From Anthracocystis setariae (taxonomy: Eukaryota; Basidiomycota; Ustilaginomycetes; Ustilaginales; Ustilaginaceae), in NCBI GenBank assembly GCA_928724745.1, contig CAKMXJ010000010.1, positions 765,838-829,837 of the forward strand: DNA of 64,000 nucleotides, given 5' to 3'. The notes under the pieces were generated by a model. The model worked only from the letters and a program-made list of their open reading frames with translations. It was not told the origin of the DNA and made no database searches. The translations under genes and the position numbers were made by a program. This document shows positions 21,204 to 31,414 of the stretch, piece by piece. Positions within the stretch are counted from its first letter, which is position 1; the number at the start of each line of letters is the position of its first letter.

Positions 21204-23066
21204 ATGACCACCAATAGTAAGTATGAGCACGTTTGGGGTACGGCACCTGCGGCGAGGCGTTGACTGACGCGTGGCTCTGAATTTCCGGTTCCTGTGCCTG
21301 GCCAGCCGACAAGCCTTCGAACGAGAAGACGCGCGCTGAAGCTGAGGCCGCGTCCACCCTTCGTGCAATCTTGGCCGTGGTCCCCGATCCTCGGGCAAGC
21401 AGCGATACCGCCGTCCCGCCCCCGGTGGTGGCTGTGGCCGGGCCCCCTCCAGCTGCACCCTCTCCGACCGACAAGACCGGTAAGTAGCCCCTTCCCCGGG
21501 CGTTTTGATGCGGTGCACGTACTGACTCCGATCTTCCCGGTGGGGATGCGGTGTCTGACAGTACCCGTAACGCCGAGCGCTCCTGTGATCGAGATCCCTT
21601 CTTCGCCGCCGCCCCAGGTTTGCGATGGTGCACCTTCCCCCAAGGTGCGCGACCCACCTTCCCCCAAGGCTCGCGACCGAGCTCCCTCCTCCGTCGACGA
21701 TCGTGCCGACCAGAGTCAATTCCGCTATCAAGTGTGGGAGATCCTGCCGTGGGGCGAGCGGAGCTGCCCTATCGTGGACTCCCTGATGCGGGAGCGCAAA
21801 GACCAGCCCATCGGCGACGTCCCCTTCGTGGTACGTCTCATCAAGGCCGCTCTGGTGCTCAGCGATCCCGACTGCGAGGAATTCATGGCACCCTGCTATG
21901 CATGCGAGCATAAGGGCTGCGACGCCGCGGCATGCCACGTGGATCCCGAGCGTGGCGCCGTGACGGGCAAGCGCGACGCTGGCGCCAGGATCCCCGAAGA
22001 GATCGCCCAAGCCTTCGAGGGCATGCCGACGCCTTGCAGCGCGTGCGGCACGAAGCGTAAGTGCGACTGGCGCGGCAGGATCCCGTGGCTGGGGAATCGG
22101 CTCGAGGGCCCGTGGCTGATGGAAGCCTACCTCTGGATGCGCGTCCTGGGCCACCGTCCCAACCCCGCCCTGACCCCGTCGATGGTGCCGGTCGGCTCCC
22201 TCCCGCCCTACATGGAGACTGAGCGCGCCGCTGTCGCGCAGCGCTACGCCAGGCGCCGTTGGCCGCGTACCAGTCGTCGGACTAGGGCCGACCAAAGCGG
22301 TGACAACGAGAGCAGTGAGAGCGATGGCGAATCCGTGGAGGAGGAGCCCGAGCCCGCTACCCCCAGCCCCCGCGCGACCCGTGCTACCCGAGCCCGGGCT
22401 GCCGACCGTCCCCGTCCTCTGAGCTCGCCTAAGGCTCCTCGTCCCCGCCGCGCTGCCGCGCGTAAACCCCTCAGCGCCGCTCCGGGGGTGAGCGCTACCA
22501 TCCGCGCGACGCCGCGTAGTCGTGACGAGGAAGCTGGGGGGTCGTCGTCCCTGGGTTCGAATCCGCCGGCGCCATCGGCTTCTTACCGGAAGCAGGCGGT
22601 GCACCTCCAGCGCAGCACGGAGGCCATCGAGCGCGCGCTCGACGATCTCAAGGTTACGATTCGGCAGTGCGCCGCCGCTGGCCTGCTGGAGGGTATGGAC
22701 GTGCAGTCTTCCACCATGAAGCGGCACCTGATGATGCTGGAGTCTACGCCCGCCGCCCTGCGAACGACGCTGCACGAGCTTGTAGACTACTGGCGGGTGA
22801 GCGGTCCCGCGTATCTGATTGCCTCGGACTCGTCGGACTCGGACAGCGCGTCCCATGTTGCCGCTGCTCGCGAGCGTGTTGGGCGCCTTCTGGATCGCGC
22901 GCCACCGGCTGGCGTCCCGCACCCGGCTGCTGACTCTCCCGTCGCTGCGGTACCCGCGCGCCGCGCGTCGCCCTCGTCTCCCTTGGCGGCGGAGGCTCCT
23001 CGCACGCCAAAGCGTCCGCGCCGGCAAGCGCTTCTTGATGGTGGAGAGGGCGCGGCTCCGGCCTGA
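21204..23066 (+). CDS. Antisense accessory protein with cysteine clusters (element E)
   Basis: Three exons, 21204-21216, 21306-21479 and 21562-23066, with introns 21217-21305 (GTAAGT...GCCAG) and 21480-21561 (GTAAGT...GACAG), give a continuous 563-aa frame. Exon 1 is just ATG plus three codons and one base, as in family D. The protein has a Pro/Ala-rich N-terminus, then CYACEHKGC...C and CSACGTKRKCDWRGR, about 65 residues apart. A conserved block (LMEAYLWMR..GHRPNP) is shared with the family D gene, followed by an acidic/basic low-complexity region and a predicted helical part near residues 410-480. A zinc-binding nucleic-acid protein is inferred. It is antisense to gag-pol and lies between pol and the 3' LTR. 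Confidence 0.75.
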
Positions 23067-23543
23067 GTCCTCAACTGTACCGCGCGCCCCTTGCTCTGTT
23101 TCCCCAACGTCTGCTGGCCGGCTCCGGTGACCCCGTGGCCGGCCGTGAAATCCAAAATGCTTTCCGTGCTGTTGTGCTTGTGTTGTAGCGTTTGTGTCTG
23201 AATTAAAGTGAGGAGTGAGCGTGGCGAGGTTCCGCGAGTGCTGTGGCGCGCGGGGTTCCAGGACCTCTGGCATGCCGCGCGGTAGTGGGGGGCTGTGTGA
23301 GGGCAGCGGGCACGCCCGTAAGGGTGACGAGCACGCCGTGAGTAAGCCGGCGCGAGGCGGGCTGGGAGCTCGTCCTGGGGGTGCGCGCGGGCTGACGCGA
23401 GGCGGGCTGGAAGCTCGTCCTGGGGGTGCGCGCGCCAACGACGGTGGCGAGCGCGCCAAGAGCAGGACGACGCAAGGCGGGTTAGGAGCTTGCCCTGAGG
23501 GAGCGCGCGGCATTATGAGGTTGCCGCTTGCCCCCGGCCACCG
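23067..23543. repeat. GC-rich spacer with about 45-bp tandem repeat
   Basis: GCGAGGCGGGCTGGRAGCTCGTCCTGGGGGTGCGCGCG-type units recur at about 23351, 23398 and 23470. The spacer separates the convergent antisense gene from the end of pol. Confidence 0.7.
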
Positions 23544-26500
23544 TCAGGCCTGCCTTCGTCCCGTGGGCGCTCCTGGGTGTGACCTGTGGAACTCGTCCAC
23601 CAGCTCTTGGCTATTGGCGAGGTGATGCGCCGGCTCCCATGTGGGCTCGTCATAATCGGCCCACTTGACCTGGTACTCGAGGCCCCGTCTGCTCGTTCGT
23701 GCCTCCAGCAGTCGTTCCACCTCGAAGTCTTGGCGGTCGTCTTGGAGGTTGGTGGCTTGTGGCGCGTGCTCCGTGGGGCGCGCGCCCGCTGGGTATGGCT
23801 CGAGCAAGCTCACATGGAATACCGGGTGAACGCGGGAGCCTGCTGGCAGGTCCAACCTGTACGCGCGCTGGCCCACGGCCTCTAGAACCGTAAATGGTCC
23901 GGCGAGGGGGTTGGACAGCTTCTTGGACGGTCTGTCCTGGCGCAGGTGTCTGGTGCGCAGCAGTACTTGGTCACCCCCGGTGTAAGACCGATCCGTCCTG
24001 GATCGGTTTGCGAGGCTCGCCATGGCGCGCGCGGCACGCGCGATGTTGTCCTGGCAGGACGCGATGAGCACCTGCAGGGAAGCCGGGGAGGGTGGCGCAC
24101 CATCGGGGGCGAGCGCGGGGGAACCCGGGAGCGTTTTGGGCGTAAAACCAAAAAGGGGGAGGGTGGATGGGAGGCCGGTGGCGCCAGCGGGGCGGTTGTT
24201 GATGGCAAGCTGCGCGTGCGGGAGCCACGCGGCCCAGTCATCCTGCTGGTAGTTGACGTAGAAGCGCAAAAAGACCTCCAGGGTTTGATTGGTGCGCTCG
24301 GTTTGGCCGTCAGTTTGAGGGTGATAGGCCGTGGATAGTGCCGGGCGGACCTGGAGTTGCTGTAGCACCGCTCGCCAGAGGGAGGCGATGAAAGTGCGCC
24401 CGCGGTCGGAGACAATCTGGTCAGGCAACCCAAAATAACAGAACACACTTGTAAAGAGCATGCGTGCGAGGTCGGGAACGGTGTCGGATTGCCGCGCTGG
24501 GATAAAAATCACAAACTTGGTGAGGCGGTCTACGACTACAAGGATGGAATCGAAGAGCGTGCCGCCCACGCGCGAGCGCGGGAGGCCCTCGATGTGATCC
24601 ATGGAGATGGACCCGAACGGACGGTCGGGCGCGCCCAACGGAAGTAGCAGCCCATAAGGTTTATGGCGCGGGGCTTTGGCGCGCTTGCAGGCAGAGCAGG
24701 TGGCGACGTAGGTGACAACATCTTGCGCGAGGGTGGGCCAGTTGTGGTGGCGGCGGACGAGCGCGGTGGTAGTAGCCACGCCGGGGTGCCCCGCGGTGGG
24801 GTGGTCATGATAGCGGGACAGGATGGCGGCAATGTCAGCCGCGCTGGACGGGGTGGCCGGAAAGGCGGTCGCCGGGAGGAGAGCCGCGCGGCGCGCGGCC
24901 GGGGCCGGGAAGTTGACGGGGTCGGCGCCGGTTGTCTCGGGGTGGATGAACAGGGAGGGCGGCAAGAGGGTAGCTACATTAGCGGGGTCGCCATGGCGTT
25001 GGGCGTCCGCGAGGTTTGGGTGGCCATCGGATCGGCGTGACAGGGCGTCCGGCCGCGCGGCCTCTGTGCCCGGGCGGTAGGTGATGGAGAATGCGAACTC
25101 CGCCAGGGCGATGCCCCAACGGGCCTGACGGCAATTGAGCTGGCGCTTGGTTTGGAAGTACTGGAGAGCTTGGTGGTCTGTGAGGACATCAAACGGTGCG
25201 TGCAGCCCGTGTAAGTAGTGGCGCCACGCTTGAAGGGAGTCGACGATGGCCAGGAGCTCCTTATCGTGGATCTCGTAGTTGCGCTCGGCAGGCTGCATCT
25301 TCCGTGACCAATACGCCACTGGGTGGAGACGGTGCGTGCTCGGGCGCGGCGCTGTCGTAGTGGCGGGGTTGATTGGGTACCATTGGGACAGGACGGCCGC
25401 CACGACGTAGTCGCTGGCGTCGGTTTCCACTACTGTGGGCAGCGCTGGGTCAAAATGCTGCAGGATAGGAGCCGTGGTGAATGCGCGCTTGAGGGTCTCG
25501 AATGCGGCCAGCTCGGCGGGCTCTAAGGAGATGCGCCCGCTTGCTTTGCCCTTGAGGCGGTCTGTGAGCGGGCGAGCCACGCGCGAATAGTGCTTGATGA
25601 ATCGTCGGTAGAAGTTGGCAAAGCCAAGGAATACCTGGATGTCACGAATGGTCGTGGGTGCGGGCCAGGTAGTTACGGCCTCGACCTTCGCCGGGTCCAT
25701 GGAGATGCCGGCCGGGCTGACTCGGTAGCCCAGGAACTCCACCGAGGTGACCCCAAATTCGCACTTGTCGGCAGCGCAATATAGCTGGTTATGGCGCAAA
25801 CGGCGGAGTACCTCGCGCACGTGTGCGTCGTGCTCGGCGGGATCGCGGGAGAACACGAGGATGTCGTCCAGGTACACCACCACGGACACGTCGAGCAGGT
25901 CGTGCAGGATGTGGTTCATTAAGCGCTGGAACGTAGATGGCGCGTTGCACAACCCGAATGGCATTACCATGTATTCGAAGCTACCGTAGCGCGTGCGGAA
26001 TGCCGTTTTCCATTCGTGCCCCTCCTTGATACGGAGGAGGTTGTACGCCCCCTTCAGGTCGAGTTTGGTGAAGACGCGCGCTCGCGCGAGGCAGTCCAAG
26101 TGTTCGGCGATGAGGGGTATGGGGTACTTGTCTTTGATGGTCACGCTGTTGAGCGCGCGGTAGTCTACACATGGTCGGAGGCGACCGTCTTTTTTAGGTA
26201 CAAAGATGATAGGGGCCGCGGCGGGGCTCTGCGATTCCCGAATGAACCCAATAGCAAGCATCTTGTCAATGTACTTCTTGAGCTCATCGAGCTCGCGTGC
26301 GGACAGGGAGTATAGTGGCCCGTGTGGGATCTTGGCCCCCGGCAGGAGGTTGATCTCGTGGTCCTGGGGGCGCGGGCGCGGCAGGATGTCGGCGTTGGCC
26401 TCGTTGAATACCTCCGCAAACTCCTGGTACGCGGCGGGGATGTCCTTAGTCGACGGTACGGCGGCGAGCTCGTCCGCGTGCGCCTGGGCAAGGACGCAGT

Positions 26501-28541
26501 GTTCGGCGGCATTGTCGGTAAACGGCAGCGGGGGGATGGCCCCGGCCGGGGGCGTCGCGGGCTCGGGCTCGCCTTGCCCGGGCAGGGGAAATTGCATGGC
26601 GCGAGCCTCGTAGTCGAGGACGGGGCGCGTGGCCTCGATCCAGTCCAAGCCTAAGATGACGTCGTAGCTCGATATGCGCGGGGCCACGAAGAAGCGGTGG
26701 TGGGGGGCGACGGTGAGGCCCGCCAGCCCCACGGCTGCCCTGCAGGTATGAGTGATGGGCTCCGAGGCTGCGTCGAACGTCGCTGTCTTAACCGGAGTGG
26801 CCAACCCGTGCAGGTCAATGCCCGCGCCCTCGAGGAGATCCTTTGCCACGAAGGACGCGGTAGCGCCGCCGTCGATGAGAGCGCGCGCCCGCAGGTGGCC
26901 AATGGTGACCCAGCACTCGTAGGCCGGAATGCTGGGGTGACGACCCACACGGATGTGGTCGCTCTGAACGGATGGCTCCGCGATGGGTTCCAGTGCGGCG
27001 ACATGCGTGCGGAGTGGAAACCAATCGGGGTGAGTCAGTAGTTGAGCCACGGCCGCGCGCGGAGGGAAAAGGGCGTCCTCAAAACCCAGGGGGTCGAGGG
27101 TGGGGTCGTAGACCGCTTCGTCGTAGGCATCCCTTTCGGCCGGGGGGTCGCACTCGGTAGGCGCGTGGTCTGAAGCGGGATCTTCTCCTTCGGGCGGCAG
27201 GAGGTAGTTGCCTGTAGTGGGCTCAACCGTAATGACATTAGCGCGCAGCGCGCGCTCCTGCGTGGCCTGTGGGCAATCGCGCGCGAGGTGCTTCTCGCCA
27301 CAGGTGTAGCACAGGTTGTTCTTGCGCCGGTAGCGGCGTGTGTCCTCCGTGAGCTTCTGCAAAGCCGTGTTGGCGCGGGCCGGAGCATGGAAAGCTGGGC
27401 GCGCGGCGGCCGGGGCGGCGGCGGGGCGAGCGGCGTTCAGCCCACCAGTCGGGGCTCCCGTCGGGGTCGTACCGGGCTCCGGTCGGGGGCGCTCGTCATT
27501 GCGGCCCGTCGCGCGGCCCGGAATGTGGGCGGTTCCGGCTGAGTCGAGGCCGGTTTCGAGCATCTGCTGCTCGGTGCGTACAGCAGCGTTGATGTACTCC
27601 TGCAGGTCGTGGGTCTGCACATGTAGGAGGTGGCGCCGGAACGTCTCACGGAGTCCCAGCTGGAACGTAGTGAGCAGCTGCTGCTTGTCGGTAGCGTTGG
27701 CTCGCGTGGCCAGCGCCTGAAACTCGGCAGCAAAGCGGCTGACGCTCCCGGTTTGACGCAGCTTCTGCAGCTGCATCCTGGCCGTATGTCCTGGGTGAGG
27801 ATCGCCGTACGTGCGGCGTAGGGAACCGCAGTAGCGCGGCCAGTCGTGGAAGATCGGGTCGTGGGGGCTCGCCTGGCGCATGTTGCGCAGGTGGTCGCGA
27901 GGCGCGCCACCCACGTGTGCCAGGGCCCAGAGGACCCGGCAGTTGTCTGTGGCAAAGCGTGCCGGGTTGAGGTCGAAGTGCAGCTCGCACTGCTCAATGT
28001 AGGCCTCCAGCTCTTCCCGCTTACCGTCCCAGTCGGGGGCAGCGATGCGGAGTTCAGGAGCTTTGTCGAGGCTCGCGTCCAGGGGAGCGGTCCACGGCAC
28101 CAGAGGGGGGACCGGGAGGGAGTACCCGGGCTGCGGCTCGCGGGCGTGGTGGGGGTCCTGCTCCATCCGGCGGGTGGCGCGCTCGTAGCGCTGCTCGGAT
28201 GTCTCGCGATCCGTCGCCGGGTTGGGAGCCTCTCTGGGGGGCTCCGCTTCGGCGGCCCTGGGCGAGCGCTGGGAGGGGGTAGCCGCGGGGGGTGGTTGGC
28301 CCCTTTGCTCGCGGCGCAACGCGCGCATCTCCAGGACCAATTCCTGCAGGACGGCCATTTGCTCCTGGAGCACCGCCATCAGCGGGACAGCGGCCTCCGG
28401 GGTGGGCGCGGGAGAGTTGGTGGTGGTCGCGCTCGCCGAGGAGGGTGCGACGACCATGGGAGGGTCTTCCCCGGCGGAGGACCAGTCGTCCAAGGGGTTT
28501 TGGTTGGCGACCTGGCTGCGAGTCACCGGCATGGGGAGCAT
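23544..28541 (-). CDS. gag-pol polyprotein of chromovirus E
   Basis: One open frame of 1665 aa from the ATG at 28541; an upstream extension would start inside the LTR and is unlikely. Gag (about residues 1-470) ends in a CCHC zinc knuckle (CYTCGEKHLARDC). The protease has IDGGATASF. Reverse transcriptase has YLDDILVF, RNase H has ETDASDY, and integrase has the HHCC finger (CSACKRAKAPRH) and DDE core (MDHIEG, VSDRGRT, QTERTN). A C-terminal chromodomain-like part (YQVKWADYDEPTWEP) marks it as a chromovirus. Gag and pol are fused in one frame, unlike family F. No frameshifts or stops are seen. Confidence 0.93.
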   Translation of the reverse strand: MLPMPVTRSQVANQNPLDDWSSAGEDPPMVVAPSSASATTTNSPAPTPEAAVPLMAVLQEQMAVLQELVLEMRALRREQRGQPPPAATPSQRSPRAAEAEPPREAPNPATDRETSEQRYERATRRMEQDPHHAREPQPGYSLPVPPLVPWTAPLDASLDKAPELRIAAPDWDGKREELEAYIEQCELHFDLNPARFATDNCRVLWALAHVGGAPRDHLRNMRQASPHDPIFHDWPRYCGSLRRTYGDPHPGHTARMQLQKLRQTGSVSRFAAEFQALATRANATDKQQLLTTFQLGLRETFRRHLLHVQTHDLQEYINAAVRTEQQMLETGLDSAGTAHIPGRATGRNDERPRPEPGTTPTGAPTGGLNAARPAAAPAAARPAFHAPARANTALQKLTEDTRRYRRKNNLCYTCGEKHLARDCPQATQERALRANVITVEPTTGNYLLPPEGEDPASDHAPTECDPPAERDAYDEAVYDPTLDPLGFEDALFPPRAAVAQLLTHPDWFPLRTHVAALEPIAEPSVQSDHIRVGRHPSIPAYECWVTIGHLRARALIDGGATASFVAKDLLEGAGIDLHGLATPVKTATFDAASEPITHTCRAAVGLAGLTVAPHHRFFVAPRISSYDVILGLDWIEATRPVLDYEARAMQFPLPGQGEPEPATPPAGAIPPLPFTDNAAEHCVLAQAHADELAAVPSTKDIPAAYQEFAEVFNEANADILPRPRPQDHEINLLPGAKIPHGPLYSLSARELDELKKYIDKMLAIGFIRESQSPAAAPIIFVPKKDGRLRPCVDYRALNSVTIKDKYPIPLIAEHLDCLARARVFTKLDLKGAYNLLRIKEGHEWKTAFRTRYGSFEYMVMPFGLCNAPSTFQRLMNHILHDLLDVSVVVYLDDILVFSRDPAEHDAHVREVLRRLRHNQLYCAADKCEFGVTSVEFLGYRVSPAGISMDPAKVEAVTTWPAPTTIRDIQVFLGFANFYRRFIKHYSRVARPLTDRLKGKASGRISLEPAELAAFETLKRAFTTAPILQHFDPALPTVVETDASDYVVAAVLSQWYPINPATTTAPRPSTHRLHPVAYWSRKMQPAERNYEIHDKELLAIVDSLQAWRHYLHGLHAPFDVLTDHQALQYFQTKRQLNCRQARWGIALAEFAFSITYRPGTEAARPDALSRRSDGHPNLADAQRHGDPANVATLLPPSLFIHPETTGADPVNFPAPAARRAALLPATAFPATPSSAADIAAILSRYHDHPTAGHPGVATTTALVRRHHNWPTLAQDVVTYVATCSACKRAKAPRHKPYGLLLPLGAPDRPFGSISMDHIEGLPRSRVGGTLFDSILVVVDRLTKFVIFIPARQSDTVPDLARMLFTSVFCYFGLPDQIVSDRGRTFIASLWRAVLQQLQVRPALSTAYHPQTDGQTERTNQTLEVFLRFYVNYQQDDWAAWLPHAQLAINNRPAGATGLPSTLPLFGFTPKTLPGSPALAPDGAPPSPASLQVLIASCQDNIARAARAMASLANRSRTDRSYTGGDQVLLRTRHLRQDRPSKKLSNPLAGPFTVLEAVGQRAYRLDLPAGSRVHPVFHVSLLEPYPAGARPTEHAPQATNLQDDRQDFEVERLLEARTSRRGLEYQVKWADYDEPTWEPAHHLANSQELVDEFHRSHPGAPTGRRQA

Positions 28542-28579
28542 TGTTTGAGCGTGCGGGGTGACGGGTAGGTCGATTGTAA

Positions 28580-29014
28580 TGTTAAGCGCCAAGGGTCTGA
28601 CAACCTCCTGACTGTGCGGCGAGGCACGCGGTGTGCGAGGCTTGGGCTTGAGGGCGCGTGGCGGGAGTGGTGGCCACGAGAGTCACCGGGCACGATCCTG
28701 AGGTTAACGGTTCTACCGTTGGGTCTGATATTCGCTATTACTCAAGGTAACTAAGAATACAATCGACGAGCGGACGACAGGGAGGTGACGCGCGGCTGCT
28801 CACTTATAAGCATCACGCGTACCGCGCGGCGCGCAACGGAACGTAGGCCGCGCGCGGTCCTGAATCGCGGGGTGGACCTTGTCATGTCACGCGTGGCGCG
28901 CCCCCTCCTTCACGGCGTACCGCGCGGCGCGCCCTAGTGGCCACACATCGCGCGGCACGCGCCTGGCGGCACTCCCGTGGCGCGCTGGCTGGGGCCCCCC
29001 ATCCAGCCGTAACA
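28580..29014 (-). repeat. 5' LTR of E
   Basis: Pairs with 20492-20926. The element-strand sequence after it (TTACAATCGACC) occupies the primer-binding-site position; no tRNA match could be assigned. Confidence 0.92.
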
Positions 29015-29704
29015 CTCGGGCTCCACCTCGATCTCGATGCCTTTGTCTTCGCCGGTAGGGACGAATCCGAAGCTAGGCAACGATGAGGGTGGAACATCGA
29101 TCAGCATAATGCCAATCGGTCCGTCCTGATAGGACGCCTGGACAAGCTGTTGGAGCGAGACAAACTCGTTACCGTGGACTGTGATAGCCGGCTCACTTGA
29201 TGGTAAGACGCGGCTGGTGACGTTATAGGACAGGCCGAAGTTGCGCTCAACGCGGCCCATTGGGTTTTGCTGCGCCGCGGTGAATTCAATTCGGCCCGAA
29301 GTCCAATCGATCCTCGGCTGAAGTGTACGTAGTTCCTGATAGCCGATAATAAGATTGAAATCGCTGATGTCCGCAACATAGGCCTGCAGCGGCGGTAAGG
29401 ATTGCTCGCCGATGCTGACCGTCAGCGTCGCATCGTGAGTGATGGCTAGACGATGGCCGCTGACGCCGTGGACCGCAGTGGGCTGGGAAGTGGTCTTGAT
29501 GTTAATACAATATGTACGAGCGAAAACACTTGAGAGAAGGGACAGTGAGGCTCCGGTGTCGGCCAGGATGCGAGCCGGGCACCCGTTGACGGTGCCGGTA
29601 ATTTCGAGAACCGATGGCCTGGAGTTGATCGAGAAACACAACGAACAGTTCCGATATATACAGGGTGATGGCGAGGGCGGTTGTAGGGCAAGACAAGCCA
29701 TCAT
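29015..29704 (-). pseudogene. pol of F2, first part (protease)
   Basis: Begins with ATG in an ATGA overlap with the gag stop codon. It contains the aspartic protease motif ADTGASLS near residue 50. The frame ends at the E insertion, right after the codons for EVEPE, and resumes at 20491. Confidence 0.88.
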
Positions 29705-31377
29705 TCGGTTGTCCCACGCCCGTTTCCCTCCTCGTCGTGATCATCGTCGACCCGGTCGTCGTGAACGAGGGGTGGGAGATCTTCATAATCAAGCACCTCC
29801 TCCTCCTCCTCCTGTTCTTCGGCGTCCTCTTGTGCCCCAACGTCCTCTTGTGCTACGTAGGCTCGAGGTCCAGGCCGTCGTGGCGCTCCAGTGGACGTCT
29901 CGCGGGCCGGTTGAGGGCAGTCTCGTACCCAATGGCCCTCCTTACCACATCGTTTGCAAGTGGTGGCACCAAAGGTCGTCGGCGAGCGATCGTAGACGAC
30001 GGGCAAACGCTGGGCCATATGAGGCGGTAACTGCCGAGGGCGCGCTGGAGCTGGTGGGGCTACAGCCGGTCGAGTCTCTGTTGCGGACGGGGCCAATACT
30101 CGTCCAGCCGTTTTTGCACCGACGGCGGCCGGAGCGTTAGTTCGACCGGCCGAAGTGAGGAAATCGTACCGCAGTGAACTTGAGGTCGGCTGAGTGAGGG
30201 TCGCTGCACCGCCCTGGTACGTCTGTTGCGCCAGGACCCAATTGCGGTCCAAATCTTCTACCTCGCGATAGAATTCCCACATCGTCTTCGGTGACGTGCG
30301 TTCGAACTGACGCTGGAGAGCTGTCGTCAAACCTCGTCGGAAAAGGTGGAGCTTGAGGTGTTCGTCGCTCATGCCGGCGCGCTCTTCGAGGGTCCTGAAC
30401 GCCTCAACATACTCGCTTGCGGCGCCTGGCTTGTCGCTGGCAAGGCGCAGGGCGTAGAGCTTGTTGAAGGCGTCTAGCTTCTCATCGTGCACTCCATAGA
30501 GCTGTTTGAGTCGATTGACGAAGAGAGCCCAGTCACCGAACAGCGCACCCGACTGTGATGGATCGGCTCGTAACTTCGACCGGTACCAAGTGAGAGCACG
30601 ACCCTTGAGGTGCGGCCCTAGGAACTGGATCCTCTTGCGGCCGTCGGACATCTCTTGGTATCGGAACCAGGCCTCGACCTGAATGAGTGACATCTCAAGG
30701 TCGTCCTCTTGCCAGTCAGGGAAATCGAGCTTCGGATCGTTCTTGGTTGTGCTGCGCTCGAAGTTTGATTCCCGTGTCGGCATCGTAGAGTGGTCCCAGG
30801 CGGGGCGTCGGCCAGTGGACGTCGAATACAAGTCCTCTTGACTGTATTCGTCGTTCCAGCGTAGGACTGACGTCGCTGGCCGACGGGCGGGAGTGGAGCT
30901 GCCCAGCGGAGCAGAGCGCCGAGGATCATCATGCATGCTGTACGATCTTTCCTCGTGCGCTTCGAGACCAGGGGCGACGGCGGCGACCTCCGGCTCACCC
31001 CCTCGGCGTAGAGCTGGCTTGATCAGCTCCCGGAGGTCTGCGATCTCGGCCTTGAGCGCGAGGATCTCCTCCTGGTGCGCCGTTAGAGGTCGCGACGGAG
31101 CTGGAATAGCTGTCAAAGGCGTGGACGACGGCTTGGAGCCGGTCGCCTGGTCCATGAGCGTGTAGAGCTTCTCCTGGAAGCGGAGTCGGTCTTGGCTCTC
31201 TTTCAGCATGGCCTCCTGACGACTAGTCTCGTAAATCATACGTTGGGTATGGACCTCCTTCATCTGAATTCGTATGTCCTCGATTAAGCCTTGCAGCAAT
31301 GGTTCCGGGTTCGCTGCAGGAGGCGACGAAGCACGACTGCGAGGAGTGCTGCCTCGCGGAGCGGCTGCGTCGGACAT
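29701..31377 (-). CDS. gag of F2
   Basis: 558 aa. A coiled-coil-like N-terminal region (about residues 30-130) precedes the conserved retrotransposon gag core (W-F-R-Y...LKGRALTWYRS) and a CCHC knuckle (CKRCGKEGHWVRDC) near residue 475, then an acidic tail. The stop codon overlaps the pol start as ATGA. The frame is complete and very similar to the gag of F1 and F3. Confidence 0.92.
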   Translation of the reverse strand: MSDAAAPRGSTPRSRASSPPAANPEPLLQGLIEDIRIQMKEVHTQRMIYETSRQEAMLKESQDRLRFQEKLYTLMDQATGSKPSSTPLTAIPAPSRPLTAHQEEILALKAEIADLRELIKPALRRGGEPEVAAVAPGLEAHEERSYSMHDDPRRSAPLGSSTPARRPATSVLRWNDEYSQEDLYSTSTGRRPAWDHSTMPTRESNFERSTTKNDPKLDFPDWQEDDLEMSLIQVEAWFRYQEMSDGRKRIQFLGPHLKGRALTWYRSKLRADPSQSGALFGDWALFVNRLKQLYGVHDEKLDAFNKLYALRLASDKPGAASEYVEAFRTLEERAGMSDEHLKLHLFRRGLTTALQRQFERTSPKTMWEFYREVEDLDRNWVLAQQTYQGGAATLTQPTSSSLRYDFLTSAGRTNAPAAVGAKTAGRVLAPSATETRPAVAPPAPARPRQLPPHMAQRLPVVYDRSPTTFGATTCKRCGKEGHWVRDCPQPARETSTGAPRRPGPRAYVAQEDVGAQEDAEEQEEEEEVLDYEDLPPLVHDDRVDDDHDEEGNGRGTTE

Positions 31378-31414
31378 GTCGAGTACGGGGCGCTGCTTGA
31401 ACCATCCACTCTAA

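Larger units (their letters stand above)
20492..29014 (-). mobile_element. Ty3/gypsy chromovirus E, full-length, inserted in pol of F2
   Basis: Minus-oriented element of 8.5 kb with 435-bp LTRs (20492-20926 and 28580-29014; TGTTAAG...GTAACA). It has one gag-pol frame (28541-23544), an antisense spliced gene (21204-23066) and a polypurine tract complement at 20927. The LTRs differ at two positions that I found, both CpG transitions. All coding parts are open, so E may be competent or recently active. Confidence 0.9.

Noticed and set aside
21306..21561. Continuous reading through 21294-21561 as the start of the E antisense protein
   Set aside because: That frame gives Arg/Pro-rich nonsense. 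Two GTAAGT...AG introns restore a continuous frame from ATG 21204 and match the family D gene design.
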